Virus record (IMG/VR): IMGVR_UViG_3300045968_000078
Location: 1-20,161 of that record
Reading direction: 5' to 3' (one strand)
Source: a virus
DNA: 20,161 bases
The position numbers were made by a program, and so were the translations under genes. Positions 1-6,485 of this stretch are shown here, one piece after another; positions within the stretch are counted from its first letter, which is position 1; each line of letters starts with the position of its first letter. The notes under the pieces are model-generated. The model searched no databases, was not told where the DNA came from, and saw only the letters and a list, made by a program, of their open reading frames with translations.

Positions 1-1
1 C

Positions 2-628
2 AGGTTTCCGTCAACACGGGCTCGTCTGCTTCGACGCTCTACGGAGTCACTTATCGGTATCTGTAGCGGCATGCTTGCCGACGGAAAGCTGACCGACGAC
101 GAAATCCTGTTCCTCAACAACTGGCTCGCCGAAAATGGAGAAATCGCCGGTACGTGGCCCGGTGACGTACTTTTCCGTCGGGTCCAGAAGGCTCTTTCGG
201 CCGGTAGAATTTCTGACGCCGAACGGGCGCACTTGCAGGAGACTTTGTCCGATCTCATCGGCGGATCCTTACCAGAAACCGGCGCGGTGAGTGGCGGCTC
301 CACGCGCCTGCCTCTGACACGCTGCCGGGAAATCATCATTCCTCAACGCAATTTCTGCTTCACCGGGCAGTTCCTGTTCGGAACGCGCGATGAGTGCGAA
401 GAGGTTATTTCGGCGCGCGGTGGTTACACAACCCCGCGGGTAACGAAGAACCTTGACTATCTTGTTATAGGCCAGCTCGCCAGCCAGGCGTGGAGCAGCT
501 CCAGTCACGGCCGGAAGATCGAGAAAGCGGTTAGCTACCGCACGGATGGCTGTGCGATTGAGATAGTCGACGAGGCAATGTTCGTCGCCGCGATAGTTGC
601 GGTCACTCTGACCGTCACAATTTCCTGA
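2..628 (+). CDS. BRCT-domain protein, 5' end outside the window
   Basis: The reading frame is open from base 2, so the ATG at 71 is probably internal and the gene starts left of the window. The residues before it (RSTESLIGICSGMLADGKLT) fit the same N-terminal domain, a helical segment of the kind seen ahead of BRCT domains in phage and bacterial proteins. Counting from the ATG at 71, residues about 92-178 look like a BRCT fold: NFCFTGQF, then GTRDECEEVISARGG, then VTKNLDYLVIG, then KIEKA and a final IEIVDEAMF helix. BRCT domains bind DNA ends or phosphopeptides, and NAD-dependent DNA ligase carries one. Here there is no ligase or nuclease domain beside it in the visible part. The last residues (AAIVAVTLTVTIS) look frayed. 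The role is unknown; a DNA-repair or replication accessory is an inference. Confidence 0.75.
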   Translation, partial: RFPSTRARLLRRSTESLIGICSGMLADGKLTDDEILFLNNWLAENGEIAGTWPGDVLFRRVQKALSAGRISDAERAHLQETLSDLIGGSLPETGAVSGGSTRLPLTRCREIIIPQRNFCFTGQFLFGTRDECEEVISARGGYTTPRVTKNLDYLVIGQLASQAWSSSSHGRKIEKAVSYRTDGCAIEIVDEAMFVAAIVAVTLTVTIS

Positions 629-680
629 CACCTGAGCATCGCCCCCGGCGGATCAGCCGGCGCTGATCAATTTCTGCCGA

Positions 681-724
681 CTGAGTATTTTTATACTTGA
701 CCTTACGCGCCAGTTGAGTATTAT
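681..724 (+). promoter_or_regulatory. Early promoter with operator-like inverted repeat
   Basis: TTGACC at 697-702 and TATTAT at 719-724 are separated by 16 bases and make a good sigma-70 promoter pointing into the early operon. An inverted repeat AGTAT-tttt-ATACT (684-697) touches the -35 box. A third half-site, GAGTAT, overlaps the -10 box at 716-721. A repressor bound to these copies would shut the promoter. No repressor gene is visible in the window. The predicted transcript start, about 730, is only a few bases before the first ATG at 735. Confidence 0.55.
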
Positions 725-734
725 TCTGCTCGAC

Positions 735-887
735 ATGGCATCAGACCTCCTCACGCTCGAGCTCGACTACGTCCGCCGCGACATGGCGCGCGACCAAAGG
801 TTAACTGTCCTCGAGCGCCGGATATTCGAACTCCGCGCTGAGCGACTGAAGCGGCGCCGACTGCTGCCCGTACCGGTGGTCCGCTGA
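735..887 (+). CDS. Small basic helical protein, unknown function
   Basis: This 50-residue protein is the first gene after the promoter at 697-724. It is charged and probably a single long helix, with an Arg-rich C-terminal half (ERRIFELRAERLKRRRLL). No Shine-Dalgarno sequence precedes the ATG at 735, and the promoter position would leave a leader of only about five bases, so the start would be leaderless. A later in-frame ATG at 783 is the alternative. The stop overlaps the next start as ATGA. Function unknown; phages often carry such short coiled-coil peptides in early operons. Confidence 0.55.
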   Translation: MASDLLTLELDYVRRDMARDQRLTVLERRIFELRAERLKRRRLLPVPVVR

Positions 888-991
888 TGGTCCTGGCCTT
901 CGAGCTGCTCGCCCTGGTTGCTGCCGGCTGCGGATTCTTCGCGGTCGCCGGTCTCGTCGTCGAACTCGCCCTGTGGCTGCGCTCGCGATGA
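887..991 (+). CDS. Small single-span membrane peptide
   Basis: A 34-residue peptide that is almost entirely one hydrophobic helix (residues 2-30, rich in Ala, Leu, Val), ending in Arg-Ser-Arg. It starts on the ATGA overlap with the gene before and overlaps the next gene by four bases, which suggests translational coupling. Function unknown. It would sit in the inner membrane. Confidence 0.5.
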   Translation: MVLAFELLALVAAGCGFFAVAGLVVELALWLRSR

Positions 992-1335
992 GCGAACCGG
1001 CAGCGTTCTACAACACGACCCTCGAAACGAAGCCCGAGCTCACGCGCTATCGGGACATCGCCCGCACCCAGGAGGAACGCATCCAGTGGTTCTTCGAGAA
1101 CGCGGCGGAGTTTTTGTATACGCCGTCGCAGATCCTCGACTACGTGTTTCCCGGCGAGCGTGTCCCGCTGACCAGCGTCCGGCGGGCAATGACCAACCTG
1201 ACCGCCCGCGGCGTGCTCCTGAAGACCGATCGCAAGCGCCCCGGTGCATTCGGCCGGACCGAATACTGCTGGCGCCGGCTGTTGCCGAGCCGCCGGCAGG
1301 GCGAGTTGTTCGAGCCGAGCTTCGAACTGACATGA
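988..1335 (+). CDS. Winged-helix DNA-binding-like protein
   Basis: 115 residues. The ATG at 988 overlaps the previous stop and is preferred to the in-frame GTG at 973. After a short N-terminus (FYNTTLETKPEL), residues about 23-90 read as a winged helix: QEERIQWFFENAAEFLYTPSQI, then PLTSVRRAMTNLTARGVLLKT as recognition helix, then a wing ending in GRTEYCWRR. The SVRRAMTNLT-x-G-x-L-x-KTDRKRPG pattern occurs in small phage early proteins. A role as regulator or replication-associated DNA binder is inferred from the fold only. Confidence 0.7.
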   Translation: MSEPAAFYNTTLETKPELTRYRDIARTQEERIQWFFENAAEFLYTPSQILDYVFPGERVPLTSVRRAMTNLTARGVLLKTDRKRPGAFGRTEYCWRRLLPSRRQGELFEPSFELT

Positions 1336-1370
1336 ACGCTCCGCAGCGTCATCTGCGGATACGCGCCTGA
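1332..1370 (+). CDS. Possible 12-residue leader peptide with hairpins downstream
   Basis: An ATGA overlap with the preceding stop opens a 12-residue frame (MNAPQRHLRIRA). It contains the inverted repeat CCGCAG-cgtcat-CTGCGG, and a second, stronger hairpin (CGCCGGGG / CCCCGGCG, 1387-1408) lies between it and the ribosome binding site GAGGAAGG of the gene at 1427. The arrangement resembles a leader peptide with an attenuator. The hairpin is followed by A residues, not T, so it is not an intrinsic terminator on this strand. It may equally be chance. Confidence 0.2.
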   Translation: MNAPQRHLRIRA

Positions 1371-1386
1371 CGGAAATTCAGGTCGG

Positions 1387-1408
1387 CGCCGGGGCCGGTA
1401 CCCCGGCG
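1387..1408 (+). promoter_or_regulatory. GC-rich hairpin ahead of the 1427 gene
   Basis: An 8-bp perfect stem (CGCCGGGG with CCCCGGCG) with a 6-base loop lies just upstream of the Shine-Dalgarno GAGGAAGG at 1417-1424. It could protect or gate the downstream message. There is no T tract after it. Confidence 0.35.
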
Positions 1409-1426
1409 AAAAAACGAGGAAGGAAA

Positions 1427-1804
1427 ATGGAAAACTCGTTGTTTGTACCCGTCATCAAGGCAAAAGACGGGGACTCCCTGCGGACTTCGAAAGCCGCGCT
1501 GCGGGCTCTGTTCACGACGCTGTTACACAGTCAGTCGTGTGCAGCCGCAGTTGCAAAGTTCAAGTCCAACGGGAGCGTTCTCGGTCACAAAGTGCTGGAC
1601 GATTCAGCGGCGGTTGAGGCGCTGAAGGAATCGGCTCCACCGGAGCTGGCAGCACAGATCGAGGCGATATCGCTCACACAGTGGGACAAGTGCCAGGTGT
1701 TGAACTCGGTTCTGCGCCGGTACTACGAGATGGACAAGCGCGGCAAGCTGACGGGGCAACCGTCGAAGCGCGTGATGTTGTCTCAAAGCACGACAACTGC
1801 GTGA
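1427..1804 (+). CDS. Phage early protein of unknown function
   Basis: 125 residues starting at an ATG with a strong Shine-Dalgarno (GAGGAAGG, 7 bases away). It is soluble and mixed helical, with no motif I can assign. Residues 26-60 (LRALFTTLLHSQSCAAAVAKF) and 75-110 (PELAAQIEAISLTQWDKCQVLNSVLRRYYEMD) look like amphipathic helices. It is the first gene after a non-coding gap with hairpins, so it may begin a separately controlled part of the operon. Function unknown. Confidence 0.65.
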   Translation: MENSLFVPVIKAKDGDSLRTSKAALRALFTTLLHSQSCAAAVAKFKSNGSVLGHKVLDDSAAVEALKESAPPELAAQIEAISLTQWDKCQVLNSVLRRYYEMDKRGKLTGQPSKRVMLSQSTTTA

Positions 1805-1812
1805 GTGCCTGG

Positions 1813-1839
1813 GTGGCAGGGGCCGTAATCCCCTGCCGC
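1813..1839 (+). promoter_or_regulatory. Stable hairpin between genes
   Basis: GGCAGGGG (1815-1822) pairs with CCCCTGCC (1830-1837) around a 7-base loop, and the stem can be extended by two pairs. The sequence after it (GCCCTCTTTCG) is only weakly T-rich, so this is at most a poor terminator. It may be an mRNA-processing or stability element. Confidence 0.4.
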
Positions 1840-1859
1840 CCTCTTTCGAGGATTATTCC

Positions 1860-2906
1860 ATGACCGGAGCCACAGTAAAACAGGACAACGTCGACTATGC
1901 CGTCCAGGCGAAGTCGGCCCTCGCCGCCGTTGAACGCCTGACCGCCGACATCGACGACGTGCCACGCAAGACCACGATGTGCCGGGCGAAGTGGCGGGAC
2001 TACGGCGCCGCGCTTCTGGCGCAGCGCCTGCTCATGCCGAGCAATCAGCAATTCGGTAAGTGGGTCAAGGATCACGGACTCGATCAGGGATTGGCGTCCA
2101 ATCCGCCAACACGATCGGACGCGATGTGGATGGCAGAACACTGGAATGACATTTTAGGGATTCCCGAAAATGCCACGTATCACAATCCGACAGACCTGCG
2201 AAAACAGTGCCGAGACGCCGGCCACGAGTGGGCAGGCGAGACCGAGCACCAGAAAGAGCGGAAGGCGAAGTCGGTACGAAAGAAGGCGAAGGCCAAGCAG
2301 TACAGTTGCATCGACGTCATGGCCGACGAGGGATTGATGCCATCCGTCAAGCAAGGCGGATCTGCGCAAAAATGGAAGGCGGTCATCGCCGAACGGTTTC
2401 CGGTTGTCGACCTGAAGGATCCAGAGCAGGAGGGCGACCTCCGCCGGGCGTGCCAGATACTGCTTGCAGAACGGCAGCCTGAGATCGTGCACTCGGTCGT
2501 CGTGGAGGCGCGCGCGACCGTCAACGAATCGGCCAGAGCGCGCTTCGACAAGGCAGTCGCGAAGATCACGGCCTCGTTCGAGGGTAAGTACCAGGCGCGC
2601 CTGGGCGCGCTGCAACGTGACTACGAGTCCACGGTGCAGAAGGCGGTCGCCGAGCGGGTAGCACAGTTACTGGAAACGGAAAGGGAGCGCCTGCGCGAGG
2701 CCATCGACCGTAACAACAGCATGATGAAGAACTTCCTCGCCCGCCGCGATGGCATCAAGCAGGCGATGACGAAGAAGGAATTTCAGCTGCTGCTGAACTG
2801 CCTGCACCCGGACCGGGCGCCGGCGGACCGTACCGACCGATTCACGGAAGCCTTTCGCATCGCGAAACGATTGCAGCCCTACATCGACAGCTTTGAGGAC
2901 AAGTAG
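1860..2906 (+). CDS. Coiled-coil protein with J-domain-like C-terminus
   Basis: 348 residues, the largest early protein here. The N-terminal ~110 residues (containing WRDYGAALLAQR, then NQQFGKWVKDHGL and DAMWMAEHW) form a helical domain I cannot name. A Lys-rich linker follows at about 130-148, then a segment around 150-200. A long charged coiled coil runs from about 225 to 300. The last ~45 residues (KKEFQLLLNCLHPDR, then FTEAFRIAKRLQPYIDSF) resemble helix II, HPD loop and helix III of a DnaJ J-domain. J-domains stimulate DnaK, and phages use them in replication and assembly. Whether this one does is inferred. The start ATG follows a GAGG ribosome binding site, and the stop codon overlaps the next GTG. 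Confidence 0.65.
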   Translation: MTGATVKQDNVDYAVQAKSALAAVERLTADIDDVPRKTTMCRAKWRDYGAALLAQRLLMPSNQQFGKWVKDHGLDQGLASNPPTRSDAMWMAEHWNDILGIPENATYHNPTDLRKQCRDAGHEWAGETEHQKERKAKSVRKKAKAKQYSCIDVMADEGLMPSVKQGGSAQKWKAVIAERFPVVDLKDPEQEGDLRRACQILLAERQPEIVHSVVVEARATVNESARARFDKAVAKITASFEGKYQARLGALQRDYESTVQKAVAERVAQLLETERERLREAIDRNNSMMKNFLARRDGIKQAMTKKEFQLLLNCLHPDRAPADRTDRFTEAFRIAKRLQPYIDSFEDK

Positions 2907-3271
2907 TGACCACCCGAACCTGCTGGCACCCGCATTGCCATCGAGAGCTGCAGCGCGGCCGGTCCGTTTGCCCGCCGCACTGGCACGCGCTCGATGACGA
3001 GCTGCGCGCCCGCCTGAAGGCCGACGAGCACGACGAGCAGCTGCGCCTCGACATCGACCAGTACTTCCGGTCACGCCTGATTGGCGACCACGAGATTGTG
3101 TACTGCCGGCACCGTGACTGCGGCGCCGACATCGTGTTCCTGGTCACGAAGGGCGGCAAGAACATCCCGGTGAACGCCGACACGGTGTGGGCCGAGGACG
3201 ATCAGTTCGTCTACGGCCGGCACGTCGCGCATTTCACGTCGTGCCCTGGCGCCGAAGGGTTCCGGCGATGA
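2906..3271 (+). CDS. Cys/His zinc-binding phage protein
   Basis: 121 residues starting with GTG that overlaps the previous TAG by one base. It has two likely metal sites. The first is N-terminal: CWHPHC at residues 6-11, then C22 and nearby His (PPHWH). The second is C-terminal: CRHRDC (about residues 67-72), followed by a segment with the sense 'IVFLVTKGGKNIPVN' and closing with HVAHFTSCP. The second pattern (CxxxxC, K-x-IPVN, HF-x-x-CP) is a recurrent small domain of phage early proteins with unknown function. Role unknown; nucleic-acid binding is the usual guess for such a fold. Confidence 0.7.
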   Translation: MTTRTCWHPHCHRELQRGRSVCPPHWHALDDELRARLKADEHDEQLRLDIDQYFRSRLIGDHEIVYCRHRDCGADIVFLVTKGGKNIPVNADTVWAEDDQFVYGRHVAHFTSCPGAEGFRR

Positions 3272-3363
3272 GGCGCGGCGACGAGCTCGCCGGGCAGTTC
3301 GTCCTGGCCATGCTGTGCCTCGGCGTGTTGCTCGTTTTCATGCTGCTGCTGGAGGGGGTCTGA
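3268..3363 (+). CDS. Single-span membrane peptide
   Basis: 31 residues, starting on an ATGA overlap with the preceding gene. Residues 9-28 are one hydrophobic helix (FVLAMLCLGVLLVFMLLL) with a positively charged N-terminal end (MRRG). Function unknown. Coupled translation with both neighbours is likely because of the spacing. Confidence 0.5.
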   Translation: MRRGDELAGQFVLAMLCLGVLLVFMLLLEGV

Positions 3364-3364
3364 C

Positions 3365-3550
3365 ATGCCCAGAGTGAGAATCATTCGGCAAGTGCGTGCA
3401 GCCGAAAAGCCGCTTCTCGAGGCGGACGAACAAACGAAACAGCAAACCGACGTAGAGCGTGCGGCGCCGTCGTGCCGGTTGATATGCGGGCTCTCCTGGG
3501 CTTTGTGGCTCCTGACGACGATCGTGATCTGGGCAGCGTGGGCGCCGTGA
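3365..3550 (+). CDS. Small membrane-anchored protein, unknown function
   Basis: 61 residues beginning one base after the previous stop. The N-terminal 36 residues are charged and soluble. Residues 40-59 form one membrane helix rich in Trp (LSWALWLLTTIVIWAAW), so it is probably a C-tail-anchored or type II protein. The stop overlaps the next start as GTGA. No family recognised. Confidence 0.5.
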   Translation: MPRVRIIRQVRAAEKPLLEADEQTKQQTDVERAAPSCRLICGLSWALWLLTTIVIWAAWAP

Positions 3551-4110
3551 GGACACGGACTCTCGATTCTCTGCGGCCGGTGCAGGAGCTCGCCAGGGAC
3601 AAGCCGCACGGCAACCGCATCAAGTACATGGGCGGATGCCGGTGCCAGGAGTGCAGGCGCGCAAACACGGCATACGAGCGGGAGCGTGCGGCACGGCGCA
3701 GAGCTGGTGAGTGGAACGGCCTCGTTTCGGCGGACGCCGCCCGCAAACACCTGGCTGAACTTCGCTACCAGGGCGTGGGGCGGCGCGCGGTGAACCTCGC
3801 GACAGACGTCTCGGATACGGTGCTGCAGGACATCATTGCCGGGAGAAAGCAGCGGATCCGCGCCCGCACGGCCCGGCTCATATTGGCGGTAGACGCGAAT
3901 GCCGCCCAGGACGGCGCCTATATCTGCGCAAGGCGCACCTGGCGCCAGGTGCACGAGCTACTTACCGAGGGTTTCACGAAGGCCCGGATCTCGGCCGAGA
4001 TCGGCCAGGACGGACGCGCGCTGCAGCTCGGCCGGAAGCGCGTGACGGTTCGAAGCGCCGGCGCGATCGACCGCTTGTGGCGTAGGTACATGACGCCGGC
4101 AGGCGTTTGA
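3547..4110 (+). CDS. Phage protein with GCRCxxC motif and helix-turn-helix-like regions
   Basis: 187 residues from the GTG at 3547, which overlaps the previous stop; an earlier in-frame start at 3472 would bury the upstream gene and is rejected. Residues about 20-45 carry HGNRIKYMGGCRCQECRRAN, a motif found in small phage DNA-binding-like proteins (GCRCxxCR followed by a basic helix, YERERAARRR). Further on, two segments look like helix-turn-helix units: DVSDTVLQDIIAGRKQRIRART (XRE-like) and WRQVHELLTEGFTKARISAEIG. A transcription factor role is inferred. It lies directly upstream of the integration module. Confidence 0.65.
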   Translation: MRTRTLDSLRPVQELARDKPHGNRIKYMGGCRCQECRRANTAYERERAARRRAGEWNGLVSADAARKHLAELRYQGVGRRAVNLATDVSDTVLQDIIAGRKQRIRARTARLILAVDANAAQDGAYICARRTWRQVHELLTEGFTKARISAEIGQDGRALQLGRKRVTVRSAGAIDRLWRRYMTPAGV

Positions 4111-4658
4111 TGACGCAGATCTTCCTCACTGGTGAGCAGCTCGTCGAGCTGACCGGCGCCAAGCAGGCGCGGCGGCAGATTCAATGGCTCACCGACAACG
4201 GGTATCACTTCGACGTCGGCCTGGACGGCCGCCCAAAGGTGTACCTTCGCGACCTGTACGCGAGGCAACTGAAACGAGAAGTACCGGAGCGACCCGACTA
4301 CTCAGGGATAGACAAACCACGGGAGCGACGTGCCCCGGTGAAGCGAACGTCTGACACGGAAGGCCGGGGCGAACGACGGAAGTACTGGCTGCGAGAGAAC
4401 CGGGCATTGATAGCAGCACATGCCAATAAGCGCCGGGCTCTGCGACTGAACGCCACGCCACCCTGGGCAGACCTCGATGCGATCGCTGAGTTTTACCGTG
4501 AAGCGGCCAGACTCACCCGGGAAACCGGGACTCGCCACGTCGTAGACCACATCATTCCGTTGCGAGGCAAGTCTATCTCTGGCCTGCACGTCGAAACGAA
4601 CCTGCGAGTGATTACGGAATCCGAGAACCTGCGAAAGTCGAACCGGTTCGAGCCATGA
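4110..4658 (+). CDS. DUF4224 domain fused to an HNH nuclease domain
   Basis: 182 residues from the ATG at 4110, overlapping the previous TGA by one base. Residues 1-52 match the DUF4224 pattern (IFLTGEQLVELTGAKQARRQIQWL, then DGRPKVYLRD). This is normally a stand-alone protein of about 70 residues encoded just before a phage integrase. A linker follows. Residues 90-180 are an HNH-type nuclease: RRKYWLRENR, TPPWADL, then the metal-binding core with D146-H147, PLRGKSISGLH (H160), N164, and N173 in SENLRKSN. This HNH type is usually found alone or with a Cys-rich N-terminus. The core residues look intact, so catalytic activity is plausible. The stop overlaps the excisionase-like gene by ATGA. 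The job of the fusion is unknown; see findings. Confidence 0.8.
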   Translation: MTQIFLTGEQLVELTGAKQARRQIQWLTDNGYHFDVGLDGRPKVYLRDLYARQLKREVPERPDYSGIDKPRERRAPVKRTSDTEGRGERRKYWLRENRALIAAHANKRRALRLNATPPWADLDAIAEFYREAARLTRETGTRHVVDHIIPLRGKSISGLHVETNLRVITESENLRKSNRFEP

Positions 4659-4831
4659 TGCAGTGGGTGACGCTCAAGAAGTACTGCCAGGACTCCGGCG
4701 AGACGCCTGAGGCGGTCCGGAAACGCCGACAGAAAGGAATCTGGCTTGACGGGCTGCACACCAAGGTCCGTAATCGTCGCCTGTGGGTCAACACCAAGGC
4801 GGCAGAACAATGGGTCTTGAAAGACTCGTGA
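4658..4831 (+). CDS. xis: Excisionase-like protein (recombination directionality factor candidate)
   Basis: 57 residues starting on an ATGA overlap and running 22 bases into the integrase gene. The sequence has the small winged-helix pattern of phage excisionases: WVTLKKYCQDSGETPEAVRKR (HTH), then KGIWLDGLHTKV and LWVNTKAAEQW (wing). Such proteins bend attachment-site DNA and tip the integrase toward excision. It was too short for standard ORF calling but is well supported by context directly before the integrase. A paralogous domain is found in the gene at 5985. Confidence 0.8.
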   Translation: MQWVTLKKYCQDSGETPEAVRKRRQKGIWLDGLHTKVRNRRLWVNTKAAEQWVLKDS

Positions 4832-5997
4832 AGATCGCCGACGGCCTCTACGCACGCTATTACCCGTCGGGGAGACGGGCACTACAGGTGCAGTTCTTCT
4901 ACCGTGGCGCGAGGAACAGGGAGACGCTCAAGGGCCTGGATCCGGAGAACCGGACTCACATCCGGATGGCACGCCATCGGGTCGGCGCGATTCAGGATGC
5001 AATCCGCCGCGATACCTTCGACTACCGGGAGTTCTTTCCGGAGTCACCACGGGCGCGATTCTTCGGCCTGCCGCGGTCCAGGACCGTGAAGGAGATCGGC
5101 ACGTCCTGGCTTGCGGACATGAAACTCTCGAAGCCACACAGCACCTATCGCAGCTACGAGGGCCCGATGGAGCGGTTCGTGTTCCCGGCGATTGGCGCCA
5201 TGAAGGCCGTCGACGTGACGCCCGAGCATATCCGGGATCTGTTCCGGAACGCCGACATCACGCTCAAGACGGCTCGCAACTACTCGATCCCCCTGGTCGG
5301 ACTGTTCCGCCGCGCGATGGGAGATGGCGACATTCGTTCGAATCCGATGGACAGGGTTGTGGTGAAGGAACTGATACCGCTACGCAAGCACACCTCCGAG
5401 TACGAGCCGGATCCGCTGTCCGAAAAGGAGATTGCGGCTTTCCTCGCCGCCTGCAGAAAGCATCGGCCGAAGTGGGTCAACTACTTCACGTTCGCGTTCT
5501 ACACCGGCCTGCGCACGTCGGAGCTGTATGGCCTGCAGTGGTCGGACTGGCGGGACGATCGCCTGGACGTCGTACGCGCCGTCGTCGAGCGCCAGGCGAA
5601 GGGACCGAAGACCCGGAGCAGTCAGCGGACGATCTATGTTTGCCCTGCGGCGGCGGTGGCGATCGAGGCACAACGCACGCAAACCGCGTTCCGGGAGCAC
5701 GTCTTCTGGAACCCGAACACGCAGGGCCCGCTCGTTGACTACGAGGTATCCCAACGGGCGTTCGACTACGTTGGCAAGAAGGCCGGCCTGCGGCGGCGCA
5801 ACCAGTACCAGACCCGGCACACCTACGCGAGCAACCTGTTCCTGGCCGGCGAGAATCCGTTGTTCATCGCCCGCCAGCTCGGTCACAAGGACCTGCAGAT
5901 GCTGCTCCGGACCTATGCCAAGTGGATTCAGGACGAGGATCCCACTGCCACGTACAGGCCCAAGAGTGACTTCGGGAGCAAGCCATGCGCTGGGTGA
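4810..5997 (+). CDS. int: Tyrosine-family phage integrase
   Basis: 395 residues from the ATG at 4810; an in-frame GTG at 4783 is less likely because homologues begin near this Met. It catalyses site-specific recombination between attP and attB. Residues 1-75 are an arm-type DNA-binding domain of the DUF3596 kind (ALQVQFFYRGARNRETLKG, then DTFDYREFFPES). A core-binding SAM-like domain spans about 90-185, and the catalytic domain about 200-375. Visible catalytic residues are R235 in TGLRTSE, K267 in the KGPKTR hairpin, R336-H337 in YQTRHTYAS, H359 in GHKD and the nucleophile Y369 in RTYAKWI. All are intact. It overlaps the excisionase-like gene upstream by 22 bases and the Xis-nuclease gene downstream by 13. 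Confidence 0.95.
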   Translation: MGLERLVKIADGLYARYYPSGRRALQVQFFYRGARNRETLKGLDPENRTHIRMARHRVGAIQDAIRRDTFDYREFFPESPRARFFGLPRSRTVKEIGTSWLADMKLSKPHSTYRSYEGPMERFVFPAIGAMKAVDVTPEHIRDLFRNADITLKTARNYSIPLVGLFRRAMGDGDIRSNPMDRVVVKELIPLRKHTSEYEPDPLSEKEIAAFLAACRKHRPKWVNYFTFAFYTGLRTSELYGLQWSDWRDDRLDVVRAVVERQAKGPKTRSSQRTIYVCPAAAVAIEAQRTQTAFREHVFWNPNTQGPLVDYEVSQRAFDYVGKKAGLRRRNQYQTRHTYASNLFLAGENPLFIARQLGHKDLQMLLRTYAKWIQDEDPTATYRPKSDFGSKPCAG

Positions 5998-6485
5998 AAC
6001 TGTGGCGGTATTGCACCAACCATAAAGATTTGCCGTCATACGTACACCGGCGGGTGAAACGGGGCATCTGGACCGAAGGCATACACACCAAGACCGTGGA
6101 GGGTGAGACGTGGGTCGACCTCGCGGAGGCCGTACCGTGGCTGAAGCGAGAGAAGCGCGCCACGTATGTGTACATCGTCGGTGAGGCCGGCGCTGACAGA
6201 CCGATCAAGATCGGCATTGCCGACAACCTTGAGAAGCGCCTCATTGGATTGCAGATAGGTAATGCCCGCCGGCTGGAGATTCGCCATAGTTTCCTGTTCG
6301 ACTCGGTCAAGCTCGCCCGAGACGCCGAGCTGGCCGCCCATCGACATTTCAAGAACTCGGCGCTCTGTGGGGAGTGGTTTGATATCGATGATGCGGTTGC
6401 GGCCGCCTGGATCACTGCCACGTACGCGTCACGTGGACAGCTTCGGCGCCAAAGGTCCCGGAATGAAGTTGTTTACGATGAATAA
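5985..6485 (+). CDS. Excisionase-like domain fused to a GIY-YIG (T5orf172-type) nuclease domain
   Basis: 166 residues starting inside the end of the integrase gene. Residues 1-54 resemble the small excisionase at 4658 (MRWVKLWRYC; RGIWTEGIHTK against KGIWLDGLHTK; then WVDLAEAVPWL). Residues 60-145 are a GIY-YIG-superfamily domain of the T5orf172/MUG113 type: YVYIVGEAG at 61, IKIGIA at 75-79, R85, LQIGNA, E115, H119 and GEWFDI at 129-134. The positions expected for the catalytic Tyr, Arg and Glu are occupied. A conserved tail (SRGQLRRQRSRN) is basic. It is encoded between integrase and attP, the place usual for excisionase or attachment-associated functions. Whether it cuts DNA is not known. 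Confidence 0.8.
   Translation: MRWVKLWRYCTNHKDLPSYVHRRVKRGIWTEGIHTKTVEGETWVDLAEAVPWLKREKRATYVYIVGEAGADRPIKIGIADNLEKRLIGLQIGNARRLEIRHSFLFDSVKLARDAELAAHRHFKNSALCGEWFDIDDAVAAAWITATYASRGQLRRQRSRNEVVYDE

Noticed and set aside
1387-1408. An intrinsic terminator
   Set aside because: The stem is strong but is followed by A residues on the plus strand, and on the minus strand the T run precedes the stem.
3211-3954. A 247-residue minus-strand frame across the early genes
   Set aside because: It lies opposite four coupled plus-strand genes, has low-complexity His/Ala/Arg content and no recognisable domain.
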